Positions 25,037 through 34,291 of a DNA stretch of 64,000 bases are shown here, one piece after another. How positions within the stretch are numbered: the stretch's first letter is position 1; every line of letters begins with the position of its first letter. The notes below the pieces were generated by a model that ran no database searches, was not told where the DNA came from, and saw only the letters and a program-made list of their open reading frames with translations. The position numbers were made by a program, and so were the translations under genes. The stretch lies in assembly GCF_001735715.1 (NCBI RefSeq), contig NZ_CP017259.1, positions 1,175,501 through 1,239,500 of the forward strand, given 5' to 3'. Source of the stretch: Formosa sp. Hel3_A1_48. Lineage in GTDB: Bacteria; Bacteroidota; Bacteroidia; Flavobacteriales; Flavobacteriaceae.

Positions 25037-25930
25037 GTGAGTAAAAAAACAACTTATTTGTTTGGGGTCTTAGCTTCTCTAATTATTGGATCCTTTCTGC
25101 ACTTTTCATTGTGTGCACATACAGATGAAATAACCAAGCCCGCCGTGATAACTAAAGGGCAAAAACAAGACAACAATTCTATACCTTTTATGTTTGATGA
25201 CGGATATACCGTAATTCAAAGCAATGATAACTTTCGTTTTATGACATCTGGTCATGTGCTTATGCAGCCTATTTCAGATAATTTGTTGTCGTGTGTAAAT
25301 CAAATGATTTTGCGCTTGAGGGAGCGAAAACCCCAAACACTAACCATCACCGGGCTTTACAGAGAAGACGAAGATAATTTATCTAATTTTGATAATCTTG
25401 GTGATGCGCGCGCAAATGAAATTAAAAACTTTCTGGTGAACCAAGGACTTCCAAAAAACCAAATTGTTATAAGTAACAAAAAGATTGAAAAAAGGCAAGA
25501 CGGAAAAGATGTTTTGACGAGTTATTATACGCTAAAAGTTGAAACTTCAAATGAGCTATTGTTAAAGTTAGAAGAAGTCAAATCAAAAATCATTGAAGAT
25601 CCAGTACTGATTAACTTTGAGGCTAAAATGCCAAATGCAGTCTTAAGCCCAGACCAAAAAAACAAATTAAAAAGCCTCGCAATACTCCTTAATAAGTCAA
25701 AAAACGCGCAGTGCATGATAGTTGGCCACACTGACAGCATTGAACACAAAAGACACCCCCGGCTTCTAGGAAAAAGTAGGGCTGAATTTACAAAAAGGGC
25801 CCTAATGAAATATAAAGTTAATCCTGAAAAAATAAAGATAACTTCTCATGGCCCATCAAGGCCTATCGCACTGAATAATACAGGTGAAGGAAGAGCGCTA
25901 AATAGAAGAACAGAGGTAATAATTAATTAA
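25037..25930 (+). CDS. Envelope protein with two tandem OmpA-like domains
   Basis: A 297-residue protein. The N-terminal hydrophobic segment (YLFGVLASLIIGSFLHFSL, residues 6-24) is a membrane anchor or signal. Its cysteine is preceded by S-L, not a good lipobox. Residues about 60-175 resemble a degenerate OmpA domain (LTITGLYREDED, then DARANEIKNFL and NQIVI). Residues about 190-297 are a clear OmpA domain (IVGHTDSIEHKR, LGKSRAEFTKRAL, GEGRALNRRTEV). It should bind peptidoglycan. The start is GTG at 25037. The next gene follows by six bases and is membrane-anchored too. Confidence 0.82.
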   Translation: MSKKTTYLFGVLASLIIGSFLHFSLCAHTDEITKPAVITKGQKQDNNSIPFMFDDGYTVIQSNDNFRFMTSGHVLMQPISDNLLSCVNQMILRLRERKPQTLTITGLYREDEDNLSNFDNLGDARANEIKNFLVNQGLPKNQIVISNKKIEKRQDGKDVLTSYYTLKVETSNELLLKLEEVKSKIIEDPVLINFEAKMPNAVLSPDQKNKLKSLAILLNKSKNAQCMIVGHTDSIEHKRHPRLLGKSRAEFTKRALMKYKVNPEKIKITSHGPSRPIALNNTGEGRALNRRTEVIIN

Positions 25931-25936
25931 ATACTC

Positions 25937-26428
25937 ATGAGTAATTGTCTATTAATACAACTTGGTGTGGGCTTGTTGTCTGCGTTTTTTGGGTTCCTAT
26001 TAGGGCGCCTCTACTGCAAAAAGAGGGGCTACAGTGCTAAATGCGGGTCAGAACAACACAGTAGCTTAACTGCTCAACAAAGCGGCTTTAAAAACACAGA
26101 TCAAAAGCGTTTAACAACGACTAAAATTCCGCAATTTAATGCAGCACTAGCAAAACAGGCTTATAATAGAACAGTAAAAGAAAATGACCTCAGGGTGATT
26201 GAGGGTATTGGGCCAAAAATTCAACATCTTTTTCATAAAAATAATATTAAAACCTGGAAGTCACTTGCCAACTGTAGTGTCGAAAAATGTCAGTACGTTT
26301 TGGATAAAGCAGGAGAGGCTTACAGAATCCACAACCCAAAAACATGGCCTAAGCAAGCCCGCATGGCTTATGAGGGAAAGTGGCAAGAGCTGCGCCAATG
26401 GCAAGACAAACTTGATGCAGGCCATTAA
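25937..26428 (+). CDS. Membrane-anchored protein with helix-hairpin-helix-like C-terminal domain
   Basis: A 163-residue protein. An N-terminal membrane helix (VGLLSAFFGFLLGRLY, about residues 11-26) is followed by a polar linker. The C-terminal domain starts at DLRVIEGIGPKIQHLFHKNNI (about 84), a helix-hairpin-helix motif of the kind found in the end of ribosomal L21-like or Rad51-type proteins, and continues to a RIHNPKTWPKQARMA segment. This architecture is frequent in Bacteroidota next to OmpA-domain proteins. The function is unknown, and whether the domain contacts nucleic acid is uncertain. It is six bases after the OmpA-domain gene and clearly in its operon. Confidence 0.75.
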   Translation: MSNCLLIQLGVGLLSAFFGFLLGRLYCKKRGYSAKCGSEQHSSLTAQQSGFKNTDQKRLTTTKIPQFNAALAKQAYNRTVKENDLRVIEGIGPKIQHLFHKNNIKTWKSLANCSVEKCQYVLDKAGEAYRIHNPKTWPKQARMAYEGKWQELRQWQDKLDAGH

Positions 26429-26462
26429 GCAAAAAAACTGTAACCGGAAAAAAGTTGCGTTT

Positions 26463-27602
26463 TTAGTTGTACTTCACTTTTCGAAGTATGCGCAGGCTTT
26501 CTTTGTACAATTTGTGTAAATCGTGACTATACTTTGCCAAAAATGGTTTGGCAGACTCCAACAACGTCAATGCTTGTGTAAAGCCATTAAAGTGACAAAT
26601 CAAATAAGTGATAGGGATGTTTTTTAAATCTTGCTGCTCCCTTTCAGTTAAGATTTGATGGGTCTTTAATTTTTCAATTATTGCATTGTTTGTGTTAAAA
26701 ACATGATGTAATGTTTTCTTGTCATAAATAGGCGGCTGGAACAACAACTTAGTTTCAATGCTGTACTGTGCGTGATCAGAAAACTCAATACATGTCTCCT
26801 CTAATTTTAGATATTTATCTTGGCCATTGAGTCCTAGATTTACATACTCTATAATTTTAAAGCAATCAGCGTCATAATTAATTTCAACCTCATCTAAAGT
26901 TGAGTAAAATAGCCGAACCTGTTCGTTGATAAGCGCTATATCAACTCTTGAATAAAAAGTTTGATTTCTTACATTTTTCTTTTGGCCAGACCAACACATC
27001 ACGAAATACTCCTTGAAAACCCGGTATGTGGGGTGATAATCCTTTCTATTATTCAAAAAGTCAAACACCCCATCTAGCGTATATTGAATGTTGTTTTGGG
27101 CGTGTTGCTCTATCGATGCTACAATTTTTGAGTTTACATCTCTGAGCTCAATATCAAAAACTTTCGGCATGCTCGTACTCCCATCTCTAAAAAAAATAGA
27201 GCCGCCGTAGTATTTCCAAATATTCTTTCGCAAGGCTGTAACTTTGCGTGTGTTTTTTGCTCTGATGGTAACTAAACCAACAACTTTATCATCCGAAAGA
27301 TGTGGGAAAGAAACATTTTCGTACTGAATGATTGGCGGGCATTCAAGGTAAGCATTGATTAGGTTCTGGATTTTGCTATCGTCAAAAAAATCTACTCCAA
27401 TAATCTCATTTGTTGGGTCCTCTATTCCAATAATAATATAAGAATTGTTGTTAGGATTGGAGTTGGATAGTGCGCAAATATGTTTCAAGAACTTTGCCTT
27501 CCCTTCTTTTTCCCCAATATTTATCTGACGCTTTTTATCATAAAAACTGTTCTCATCATTGTGAGCTAGTAAGTTTTTGATAAGTAAGCGTTTATTAATC
27601 AT
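26463..27602 (-). CDS. AlbA_2/AAA_4-domain protein (Schlafen-type, divergent ATPase)
   Basis: A 379-residue soluble protein. The first 150 residues fit the AlbA_2 or AAA_4 domain: an acidic start (ENSFYDKKRQINIGEKEGKA), KFLKHICALSNSNPNNNSYIIIGIED, then GVDFFDDSKIQNLINA and ending KYYGGSIFFRDGSTSM. Such domains occur in putative transcription regulators, in Schlafen-like proteins and in some defence genes. The C-terminal 220 residues are unlike anything I know. It stands alone between an OmpA pair and moxR and is divergent from moxR. No partner suggests a defence system. Confidence 0.75.
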   Translation of the reverse strand: MINKRLLIKNLLAHNDENSFYDKKRQINIGEKEGKAKFLKHICALSNSNPNNNSYIIIGIEDPTNEIIGVDFFDDSKIQNLINAYLECPPIIQYENVSFPHLSDDKVVGLVTIRAKNTRKVTALRKNIWKYYGGSIFFRDGSTSMPKVFDIELRDVNSKIVASIEQHAQNNIQYTLDGVFDFLNNRKDYHPTYRVFKEYFVMCWSGQKKNVRNQTFYSRVDIALINEQVRLFYSTLDEVEINYDADCFKIIEYVNLGLNGQDKYLKLEETCIEFSDHAQYSIETKLLFQPPIYDKKTLHHVFNTNNAIIEKLKTHQILTEREQQDLKNIPITYLICHFNGFTQALTLLESAKPFLAKYSHDLHKLYKESLRILRKVKYN

Positions 27603-27794
27603 TAGAATGAAATTTTATCTTTTCTATAAGTACTTTTTTTGTATCAAGCCCTTTGCTTAATGCTATTAAAATTAAAAAATAAAAGCCTATTCAGCTCTCA
27701 AAAAAATCTTTATTTTTAACCAATTCTTAACAGAACTAAGAAAAATATTTTAACACCTTGCAAAAGAAGAGAACAATATAATAGATCCTGAATA

Positions 27795-28799
27795 ATGGAA
27801 GAAAACAGTCAAACAGTAGATATCAAATCAATAAACGAAAAAATTGAAAAGCAAAGTGCTTTTATTGATCTGCTTACTTTAGAAATAAACAAGGTCATTG
27901 TTGGTCAAAAGCACATGATAGAGCGCCTTCTGATAGGCCTTTTAGGTCAAGGTCATATTTTATTGGAAGGTGTGCCTGGTTTAGCGAAAACACTTGCAAT
28001 AAACACCTTGTCACAAGCGGTTTCTGGTAGTTTTAGCAGAATACAGTTTACCCCAGACCTCCTTCCTGCTGATGTTGTCGGTACGCTCATTTACAACATA
28101 AAAGCAAATGAGTTTAATATAAAAAAAGGTCCAATATTTGCCAATTTTGTCCTGGCAGATGAGATCAACCGCGCACCGGCAAAAGTACAGTCAGCACTTC
28201 TAGAAGCTATGCAAGAAAAGCAAGTGACAATTGGCGATGAAACTTTCATTTTAGAAAAACCTTTCTTAGTAATGGCAACTCAGAACCCGGTCGAACAAGA
28301 AGGGACCTATCCGCTCCCTGAAGCTCAAGTGGACCGTTTTATGCTAAAAACTGTAATCGATTACCCAAAACTTGAGGACGAACAACTAATTGTTCGTGCG
28401 AACTTGAAAGGGGCATTTGAAAAAATAAAACCTGTAGTAAGTGTCAAGCAAATCCTAGATGCTCAAAAAGCAGTACGCGAGGTTTATATGGATGAAAAAA
28501 TTGAAAAATATATTCTTGATATCATTTTTGCAACGCGCTACCCCGAACGCTACAATTTAGCAGAGCTAAAACCGCTCATATCATTTGGGGCATCGCCAAG
28601 GGGAAGTATTAACCTAGCGACTGCAGCAAAGTGCTACGCCTTCATCAAACGCCGCGGCTATGTCATCCCAGAAGATGTTCGTGCAGTTGTCTTGGATGTT
28701 CTTCGCCATCGAATTGGAATCACCTACGAAGCAGAGGCTGAAAATATAACCTCCGAAGATATTGTACACAAAATTGTAAATGTAATAGAGGTGCCTTAG
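27795..28799 (+). CDS. moxR: MoxR-family AAA+ ATPase (Bat operon)
   Basis: A 334-residue AAA+ ATPase. Walker A is G-V-P-G-L-A-K-T (59-66), Walker B is LADEINRAPAKVQSALLEAM (about 118-137), and sensor 1 lies in VMATQNPVEQEGTYPLPEAQ. MoxR proteins act as chaperones that mature von Willebrand factor A (VWA) complexes. Here the VWA partners BatA and BatB are downstream, with DUF58 between. It opens an eight-gene run in one direction, and no terminator is visible before batE ends at 36800. Confidence 0.93.
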   Translation: MEENSQTVDIKSINEKIEKQSAFIDLLTLEINKVIVGQKHMIERLLIGLLGQGHILLEGVPGLAKTLAINTLSQAVSGSFSRIQFTPDLLPADVVGTLIYNIKANEFNIKKGPIFANFVLADEINRAPAKVQSALLEAMQEKQVTIGDETFILEKPFLVMATQNPVEQEGTYPLPEAQVDRFMLKTVIDYPKLEDEQLIVRANLKGAFEKIKPVVSVKQILDAQKAVREVYMDEKIEKYILDIIFATRYPERYNLAELKPLISFGASPRGSINLATAAKCYAFIKRRGYVIPEDVRAVVLDVLRHRIGITYEAEAENITSEDIVHKIVNVIEVP

Positions 28800-28852
28800 T
28801 GGGCGTCTGTTAATTATCTTTTCTAGATTAAAAAATTCACGTGTTAGTATAA

Positions 28853-29719
28853 ATGGATACAAAAGAGCTCCTAAAAAAAGTCCGTAAAATTGAAATCAAA
28901 ACAAGGCGATTGTCTGATCATGTTTTTGGTGGAGAGTACCATTCGACCTTCAAAGGACGTGGAATGACTTTTTCGGAAGTAAGACAATATCAATTTGGAG
29001 ATGATGTGCGTAATATTGATTGGAATGTTACCGCGCGATATAACGAGCCTTATATTAAGGTTTTTGAAGAAGAGCGGGAACTAACCATGATGCTCATGGT
29101 TGATGTTTCTGGGTCGGGACAATTTGGGACGTTTCGTCAATTTAAAAGTGAATTTATTACCGAGATTGCCGCTACCCTTGCTTTTTCTGCAACCCAAAAC
29201 AACGACAAAATTGGACTCATTCTTTATTCTGCCGATGTCGAGCTTTATATTCCACCAAAAAAAGGACGGTCTCACGTCTTGCGCATAATTAGAGAGCTTA
29301 TTGAATTTAAACCAAAAAATAAGCAAACCGACACTGCAGAAGCTTTAAAGTTTTTGTCCAATGTGATGAAAAAAAAGGCTATTGTTTTTCTGCTTTCAGA
29401 TTTTATAGATTCTGGTTATGATCACAATTTGAAGATTGCGTCCGGAAAGCACGACATAACCGGGATTCGTGTATTTGACAAGAACGAAGCCGAGATTCCT
29501 AATCTAGGAGTCGTGCAAATGCTAGACCAAGAAACCGGGACATCAACACTGGTGAATACAAGCTCAAGAAAAATAAGAAGGATTTATGCAAAACAATACT
29601 TAAACCAAGTCAACTATTTTAAGGATAGTTTTAAAAAAGCTGGGGCAGGACAGCTCGAATGCAGACTTGACGAAAGTTATGTGAAAAAATTATTAGGCTA
29701 TTTCAAACAAAGAGGATAA
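28853..29719 (+). CDS. DUF58 protein (VWA-like, Bat operon)
   Basis: A 288-residue cytoplasmic protein. The DUF58 core G-D-D-V-R-N-I-D-W-N-V-T-A-R (about 52-65) is followed by a VWA-like fold whose metal site reads MMLMVDVSGSGQFG (DxSxS, about 80-93). In MoxR-linked loci DUF58 is the usual second gene and is thought to be a client or adaptor of MoxR. Known examples are Bat loci of Bacteroides and Francisella. It is 53 bases after moxR and nine bases before the next gene. Confidence 0.93.
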   Translation: MDTKELLKKVRKIEIKTRRLSDHVFGGEYHSTFKGRGMTFSEVRQYQFGDDVRNIDWNVTARYNEPYIKVFEEERELTMMLMVDVSGSGQFGTFRQFKSEFITEIAATLAFSATQNNDKIGLILYSADVELYIPPKKGRSHVLRIIRELIEFKPKNKQTDTAEALKFLSNVMKKKAIVFLLSDFIDSGYDHNLKIASGKHDITGIRVFDKNEAEIPNLGVVQMLDQETGTSTLVNTSSRKIRRIYAKQYLNQVNYFKDSFKKAGAGQLECRLDESYVKKLLGYFKQRG

Positions 29720-29728
29720 ACAAAAGGG

Positions 29729-31390
29729 ATGAAATTCAAAAGGCAGTATTTAAGATCATGGTCAAAAAAGCAGTGCTTTTTAGTGATGGTTTTGCTTGCT
29801 TTTGTTAGTAGTGCACAACTCAAAACATCAGTAGATACAACATCAATAAAGATTGGTGAGGAGTTATTATACAGTATTGAAGCAGAAATTGACAGCACAA
29901 CAGTAGTTGTGTTTCCTGAAGGGCAAACTTTCAAGCCTATGGAAATGATTGAAAGCTATACCGCAGACACGCTGCACGGCAATTTTAAATCCAAACTCAT
30001 AAAAAAATACGGTCTCACCCAGTTTGACTCTGGCGCTTATACCATTCCACGCCAAAAAATATTAGTTGGGGACAAAACAATATTCTCAGACTCCTTACGC
30101 ATAATTGTACAGCCCGTAGCTGTTGACACAACCAAACAAAAACTTTATGACATAAAGCCTGTAATTCATGTGGTGAATCAACGTTCTTTTTTTGATCATT
30201 ATTATTGGGTATTTATTTTATTCTTAGTTTGTGCAGGTGGTGTCATATATTGGTTATTTTACAGGAAAAAAACACTTTCTGAGGAGGAGAAAATTGCAGC
30301 CCTACCACCATACAGACGGGCAAAATTAGCTCTTGACAATCTTGACGAGCAATCGTATTTCGAAGATCAAAAAATCAAAGAGTTCTACTCTGAACTAACG
30401 TTTATTTTACGTAAATACCTCAACGAAAAAGTCTATGACCAGTCGCTAGAAAGTACAACAGATGAACTTGTTCAGAGGCTTAGTGCGCTTAGAGACTCAA
30501 AACATGTTTCAATAAATAAAGAAACTATAAAAAACATCCAGGCAACCTTGCAGCGCGCAGACTTAGTGAAATTCGCAAAATCAAAACCTGATTTTGAAAT
30601 TGCACGTATGGATAAACACGTAATCGATAAAGAAATTGATCATGTAAGAGCAGCTCTCCCTGAGCCCAGCGAAGAAGATCTTTTAAAAGATTTGGCCTAT
30701 CAAAAAGAACTGAAACAAAAACAACAACGAAAAAAAATAATTGTTGTCGGCCTTTCTTTTGTGGGTGTACTCATTGCGGCTTTTGTTGGGTTTAGCATAG
30801 TTTATGGGTTTAATTCGGTAAAAGACACCGTACTGCGTAACCCCAGTAAGCTTCTTTTAGAAACAGAAGATTGGGTCACCAGTGAATATGGTGCGCCAGG
30901 AATTATTGTTGAGACTCCAAAAGTTTTAGAACGACAAAAAAAGGAAAAACTATACGAGACTACGGATTCTCTAAACACAAAAGTATTTACGTGCGATAAT
31001 TCTAAAGTCCCTTTGGAAATTATTGTCAAAAGCTCAAAGAAAAATTCAAGCGATAACGCAAAAAACTCAAGCAATGAGCCATTAGATCTGATTAAAATAG
31101 CAGATTACGAGCTTAGTTTGCTGGAGAAAAAAGGGGCTGTAAACATCATTCCTCGAAATGAAAAGTTTGTTAGCCCTAACGGCCAAGAAGGGGTGAAAAC
31201 CTATGGTACAGCGACCCTTGCGTTCAAATCAGGAAGATTGACCGAAGGGTCTTTTGTAATCTTAGGGTTTTCGACTGCAGCTGTTTTACAACAACTTATT
31301 ATAGTGTGGAAAGCTGACGACCCCTACAGCAAGCAAATAGTTGAGCGCATATTGAACTCCGTAGAACTGATTAAACCAAACGAAAACTAA
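29729..31390 (+). CDS. BatD-like/DUF4381-type membrane protein of the Bat operon
   Basis: A 553-residue protein. After an N-terminal signal (LVMVLLAFVSSAQ) comes a beta-rich extracytoplasmic domain to about 150, similar in style to BatD. A first membrane helix (YYWVFILFLVCAGGVIYWLF, about 152-171) is followed by a cytoplasmic helical part (PPYRRAKLALDNLD). A second helix (IIVVGLSFVGVLIAAFVGF, about 335-353) precedes a C-terminal domain of about 190 residues. The first 330 residues fit the extra BatD-like gene often found between DUF58 and BatA; the C-terminal part is unknown to me. The last A of its TAA is the first base of batA. Confidence 0.7.
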   Translation: MKFKRQYLRSWSKKQCFLVMVLLAFVSSAQLKTSVDTTSIKIGEELLYSIEAEIDSTTVVVFPEGQTFKPMEMIESYTADTLHGNFKSKLIKKYGLTQFDSGAYTIPRQKILVGDKTIFSDSLRIIVQPVAVDTTKQKLYDIKPVIHVVNQRSFFDHYYWVFILFLVCAGGVIYWLFYRKKTLSEEEKIAALPPYRRAKLALDNLDEQSYFEDQKIKEFYSELTFILRKYLNEKVYDQSLESTTDELVQRLSALRDSKHVSINKETIKNIQATLQRADLVKFAKSKPDFEIARMDKHVIDKEIDHVRAALPEPSEEDLLKDLAYQKELKQKQQRKKIIVVGLSFVGVLIAAFVGFSIVYGFNSVKDTVLRNPSKLLLETEDWVTSEYGAPGIIVETPKVLERQKKEKLYETTDSLNTKVFTCDNSKVPLEIIVKSSKKNSSDNAKNSSNEPLDLIKIADYELSLLEKKGAVNIIPRNEKFVSPNGQEGVKTYGTATLAFKSGRLTEGSFVILGFSTAAVLQQLIIVWKADDPYSKQIVERILNSVELIKPNEN

Positions 31391-32391
31391 TGCTGCAAGG
31401 AATAGAATTTACACATACAGAATTGCTTTGGTTACTGCTGCTGCTTCCTCCGCTGCTACTGTGGTATGTTATAAAACATAAAAAACAAACTGCGGTTCTA
31501 GAAATTTCAAATAGCTCAGGGTTGGTAAAAGGAAGTTTGTTTTGGACTGTTTTAAAACATTGTTTGTTCGGCTTCCGTACGCTTGCCCTTGTCTTAATCA
31601 TTGTTGCAATGGCAAGGCCACAGAGCGTTGACGTCTCCACTAAAACAAAAAAAACTCGTGGGATTGACATTGTGATGGCTATTGATGTATCGGCAAGCAT
31701 GCTTGCAAAGGATTTAAAACCAAACAGACTTGAGGCACTAAAAGACGTAGCGGGTAAGTTTATAGCCCGAAGGCCAAATGATAGAATAGGTCTTGTAGAA
31801 TATGCAGGGGAAAGTTACACAAGAACTCCAGTCACAAGCGATAAAAATATTATTTTTAATTCCTTAAAAGAAATAAAATACAACACAATCATCACGGGTG
31901 GAACGGCAATTGGAATGGGGCTTGCAACGGCTGTCAATCGCATAAAAGACAGTAAAGCTAAAAGTAAAATTATTATTCTTTTAACCGATGGAGTTAATAA
32001 CTCTGGTTTTATAGATCCGCTAACGGCAAGTGAGTTGGCTTCAGAGTATGGAATAAAGACCTATACCATCGGCCTAGGAAGTAACGGTATGGCATTGTCT
32101 CCTGTAGCTATTCGAAATGGCAAAATCCAATACTCTAGAATTCAAGTTGAAATTGATGAAAAATTACTTAAAGAAATTGCTCAGGGAACTGGCGGAAAGT
32201 ACTTTAGGGCAACAAACAACAAAAAACTTGAAGAAATTTATGCTGAAATTAACCAGCTTGAAAAAACAGAAATAGAAGAATTTAAATATTATAATTACGA
32301 AGAGAAGTTTCGGCCACTGGTCCTATGGGCCCTTGCATTACTAGTTTTTGAATTTTTGCTTCGTCACACCTTATTAAAAAGTTTTATTTAA
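31390..32391 (+). CDS. batA: BatA, von Willebrand factor A membrane protein
   Basis: A 333-residue membrane protein. Two N-terminal helices (LLWLLLLLPPLLLWYVI and TLALVLIIVAMA) and one C-terminal helix (LVLWALALLVFEFLL) bracket a VWA domain. The metal-ion site is complete: DVSAS at the start (VMAIDVSASMLAKD), TGGTAIG in the middle and LTDGVNNSG. BatA with BatB forms a complex linked to stress tolerance and virulence in Bacteroides and Leptospira. The start overlaps the previous stop (TAATG), and batB follows after two bases. Confidence 0.92.
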   Translation: MLQGIEFTHTELLWLLLLLPPLLLWYVIKHKKQTAVLEISNSSGLVKGSLFWTVLKHCLFGFRTLALVLIIVAMARPQSVDVSTKTKKTRGIDIVMAIDVSASMLAKDLKPNRLEALKDVAGKFIARRPNDRIGLVEYAGESYTRTPVTSDKNIIFNSLKEIKYNTIITGGTAIGMGLATAVNRIKDSKAKSKIIILLTDGVNNSGFIDPLTASELASEYGIKTYTIGLGSNGMALSPVAIRNGKIQYSRIQVEIDEKLLKEIAQGTGGKYFRATNNKKLEEIYAEINQLEKTEIEEFKYYNYEEKFRPLVLWALALLVFEFLLRHTLLKSFI

Positions 32392-32393
32392 CT

Positions 32394-33431
32394 ATGTTTC
32401 AACTCGAAGAAGACATATGGTTTTGGCTTTTATTTATAGTGCTTGGTATGCTTATTGTATTCTTGTGGGTACAAATATGGAAGAAAAAGACTAAGCGAGA
32501 GTTTTCCGATTTGGAATTATTGGCTCGTTTAAGTCCAGACCAATCAGTGTTTAAATCTGTCCTGAAGTTTATTGTGCTTTCGCTCAGCATTGTTTGTTTA
32601 ATTATCGCCTTAGTAAACCCAAAAATGGGCACATCACTACAAACGGTCAAAAGACAAGGGGTTGATGTTGTTTTTGCTATAGATGTATCCAAAAGTATGT
32701 TGGCAGAGGACATTGCGCCCAATCGCCTTGAAAAAGCAAAGCAGCTCACTACGCAAATTATAAATAGCCTTGTTAGTGATCGTGTTGGTATCATTGCCTA
32801 CGCGGGAAAGGCTATTCCACAATTGCCAATTACAACAGATTATGCTGCTGCAAAAATGTTTCTTCAGAACATGAATACAGAAATGCTTTCTTCCCAGGGT
32901 ACAGCTATAAATGAGGCTATTCAGCTGTCTCGTAGCTATTACAATGATGAAGAGCAAACAAATCGGGTGTTGGTTATTATTTCAGATGGGGAAGACCACA
33001 ACGACTCGAGTATCAATGTTGCTGGGGCTGCCGCAGAAGAAGGGATCAAAATATACACCATTGGTGTTGGTAGTGAAAAAGGAGGACCAATTCCATTGAA
33101 GAAAAATGGAGTTGTGATGAGTTATAAAAAAAACCAAAGCGGGGAAACTGTAATTACAAAATTAAACAAAAAAACACTGGCTGAAATTGCTGAAAACACG
33201 AATGGTTCATATGTTGATGGTAAAAACACCAAGAGTGTAACAGAAACAGTTAGCGATATTTTGAATAAAATGGATAAAAAGGAGTTTGAAGCCAAAGAGT
33301 TTGCTGATTATGAAGATCAATTCCAATGGTTTTTAGGATTAGGTCTTTTCTTTTTAATTTTGGATATTCTTTTTTTAGAAAGAAAAACTGCTTGGCTCAA
33401 GCGCCTGAATTTGTTTAATGAAAATCTATGA
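32394..33431 (+). CDS. batB: BatB, von Willebrand factor A membrane protein
   Basis: A 345-residue paralogue of BatA with the same layout: N-terminal helices (WLLFIVLGMLIVFLWVQIW, VLSLSIVCLIIALV), VWA domain and a C-terminal helix (FLGLGLFFLILDILFL). The metal-ion site reads DVSKS (VFAIDVSKSMLAED), SSQGTAINEA and ISDGEDHND. BatA and BatB differ mostly in the middle section. The stop overlaps the batC start as ATGA (33428-33431), so they are coupled. Confidence 0.92.
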   Translation: MFQLEEDIWFWLLFIVLGMLIVFLWVQIWKKKTKREFSDLELLARLSPDQSVFKSVLKFIVLSLSIVCLIIALVNPKMGTSLQTVKRQGVDVVFAIDVSKSMLAEDIAPNRLEKAKQLTTQIINSLVSDRVGIIAYAGKAIPQLPITTDYAAAKMFLQNMNTEMLSSQGTAINEAIQLSRSYYNDEEQTNRVLVIISDGEDHNDSSINVAGAAAEEGIKIYTIGVGSEKGGPIPLKKNGVVMSYKKNQSGETVITKLNKKTLAEIAENTNGSYVDGKNTKSVTETVSDILNKMDKKEFEAKEFADYEDQFQWFLGLGLFFLILDILFLERKTAWLKRLNLFNENL

Positions 33432-34288
33432 GAAAAATCGTTTATAAGCACTTGTTTTGCAAACCAACTTTAAACTCTTTTTTAAGCTGCTTTATGTTGT
33501 TTGTGTGTGCCGCTTTTGTGAATCAATCACAGGCACAACAAAAAGATGAAATTCAAGCCGAATCAGACGCTTTTGTATACGACGGAAATGCTGTTCTGGA
33601 CGAAAATTTCACTGAAGCTGAAAAATATTACCGCAGAGCGATTTCAAAGAAAGCTACTAATGCAAAAAGCTCATATAATCTTGGTAGTGCTTATTATGCC
33701 GCTGAGTTTTACGACGAAGCACTTTCAAAGCTTATTGAGTCAACAGAACATGGCAACAAAAAAGAAAAGCATGCAGCGTTCCATAATATTGGAAATACAC
33801 TCATGAAAAATAAAAAATGTAAAGAAGCTGTTGAGGCCTATAAAAGCGCGCTAAGAAATAACCCGGCAGACGATGAAACCCGATATAACTTAGCCCTAGC
33901 AAAAGATTGTGCTGAAGAGCAAGGTGGTGGCGGGGACGAAGGCGACGATGATAAAGAAAAGGAAGACAAAGACGAGCAAAATAAAGACCAAAAAGAAGAC
34001 AGCGACAAACAACAAGATAAAGACGAACCAAACAAAGATAAAGACGACAAAAATAAAGATCCTAAAGAAAAAGGGGGCGACCAAAAAGATAATAAGGACA
34101 AGCCAAAAGATAAAGAAGGAGATCAAAAAAACCCCAATCAAAACAACAAAAACAGACAAGGAAAAATGTCGCCGCAACAAGTAAAAAATCTACTTGAAGC
34201 TATGAATAATGAAGAAAAAAAAGTTCAGGAAAAAATGAATGCCTCCAAAGTAAAAGGAGTAAAAGTAAAAACAGATAAAGACTGGTAG
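33428..34288 (+). CDS. batC: BatC, tetratricopeptide protein with charged tail
   Basis: A 286-residue exported protein. A long signal sequence (cleavage after SQAQ near residue 37) precedes three tetratricopeptide repeats (about 50-165: AEKYYRRAISKKATNA, KSSYNLGSAYYAAEFYDEAL, AFHNIGNTLMKNKKC). Then comes a long low-complexity region of K, D, E, Q and N (about 170-245), rich in acidic-basic pairs, and a short conserved-looking end (MSPQQVKNLLEAMNNEE). The charged region is typical of BatC. TPR proteins hold partners together, so BatC probably scaffolds the Bat complex in the periplasm. Confidence 0.88.
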   Translation: MRKIVYKHLFCKPTLNSFLSCFMLFVCAAFVNQSQAQQKDEIQAESDAFVYDGNAVLDENFTEAEKYYRRAISKKATNAKSSYNLGSAYYAAEFYDEALSKLIESTEHGNKKEKHAAFHNIGNTLMKNKKCKEAVEAYKSALRNNPADDETRYNLALAKDCAEEQGGGGDEGDDDKEKEDKDEQNKDQKEDSDKQQDKDEPNKDKDDKNKDPKEKGGDQKDNKDKPKDKEGDQKNPNQNNKNRQGKMSPQQVKNLLEAMNNEEKKVQEKMNASKVKGVKVKTDKDW

Positions 34289-34291
34289 TTT

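Noticed and set aside
27603-27794. Possible RNA gene or regulator between the AAA_4 gene and moxR
   Set aside because: The 190 bases are AT-rich, with no stable hairpin, promoter match or open frame that I could support.
33838-34180. Long reverse-strand and other-frame reading frames in batC that look like hydrophobic proteins
   Set aside because: They mirror the K/D/E-rich low-complexity tract of BatC. The hydrophobic look (L, F, S runs) is an artefact of A-rich codons read backwards.
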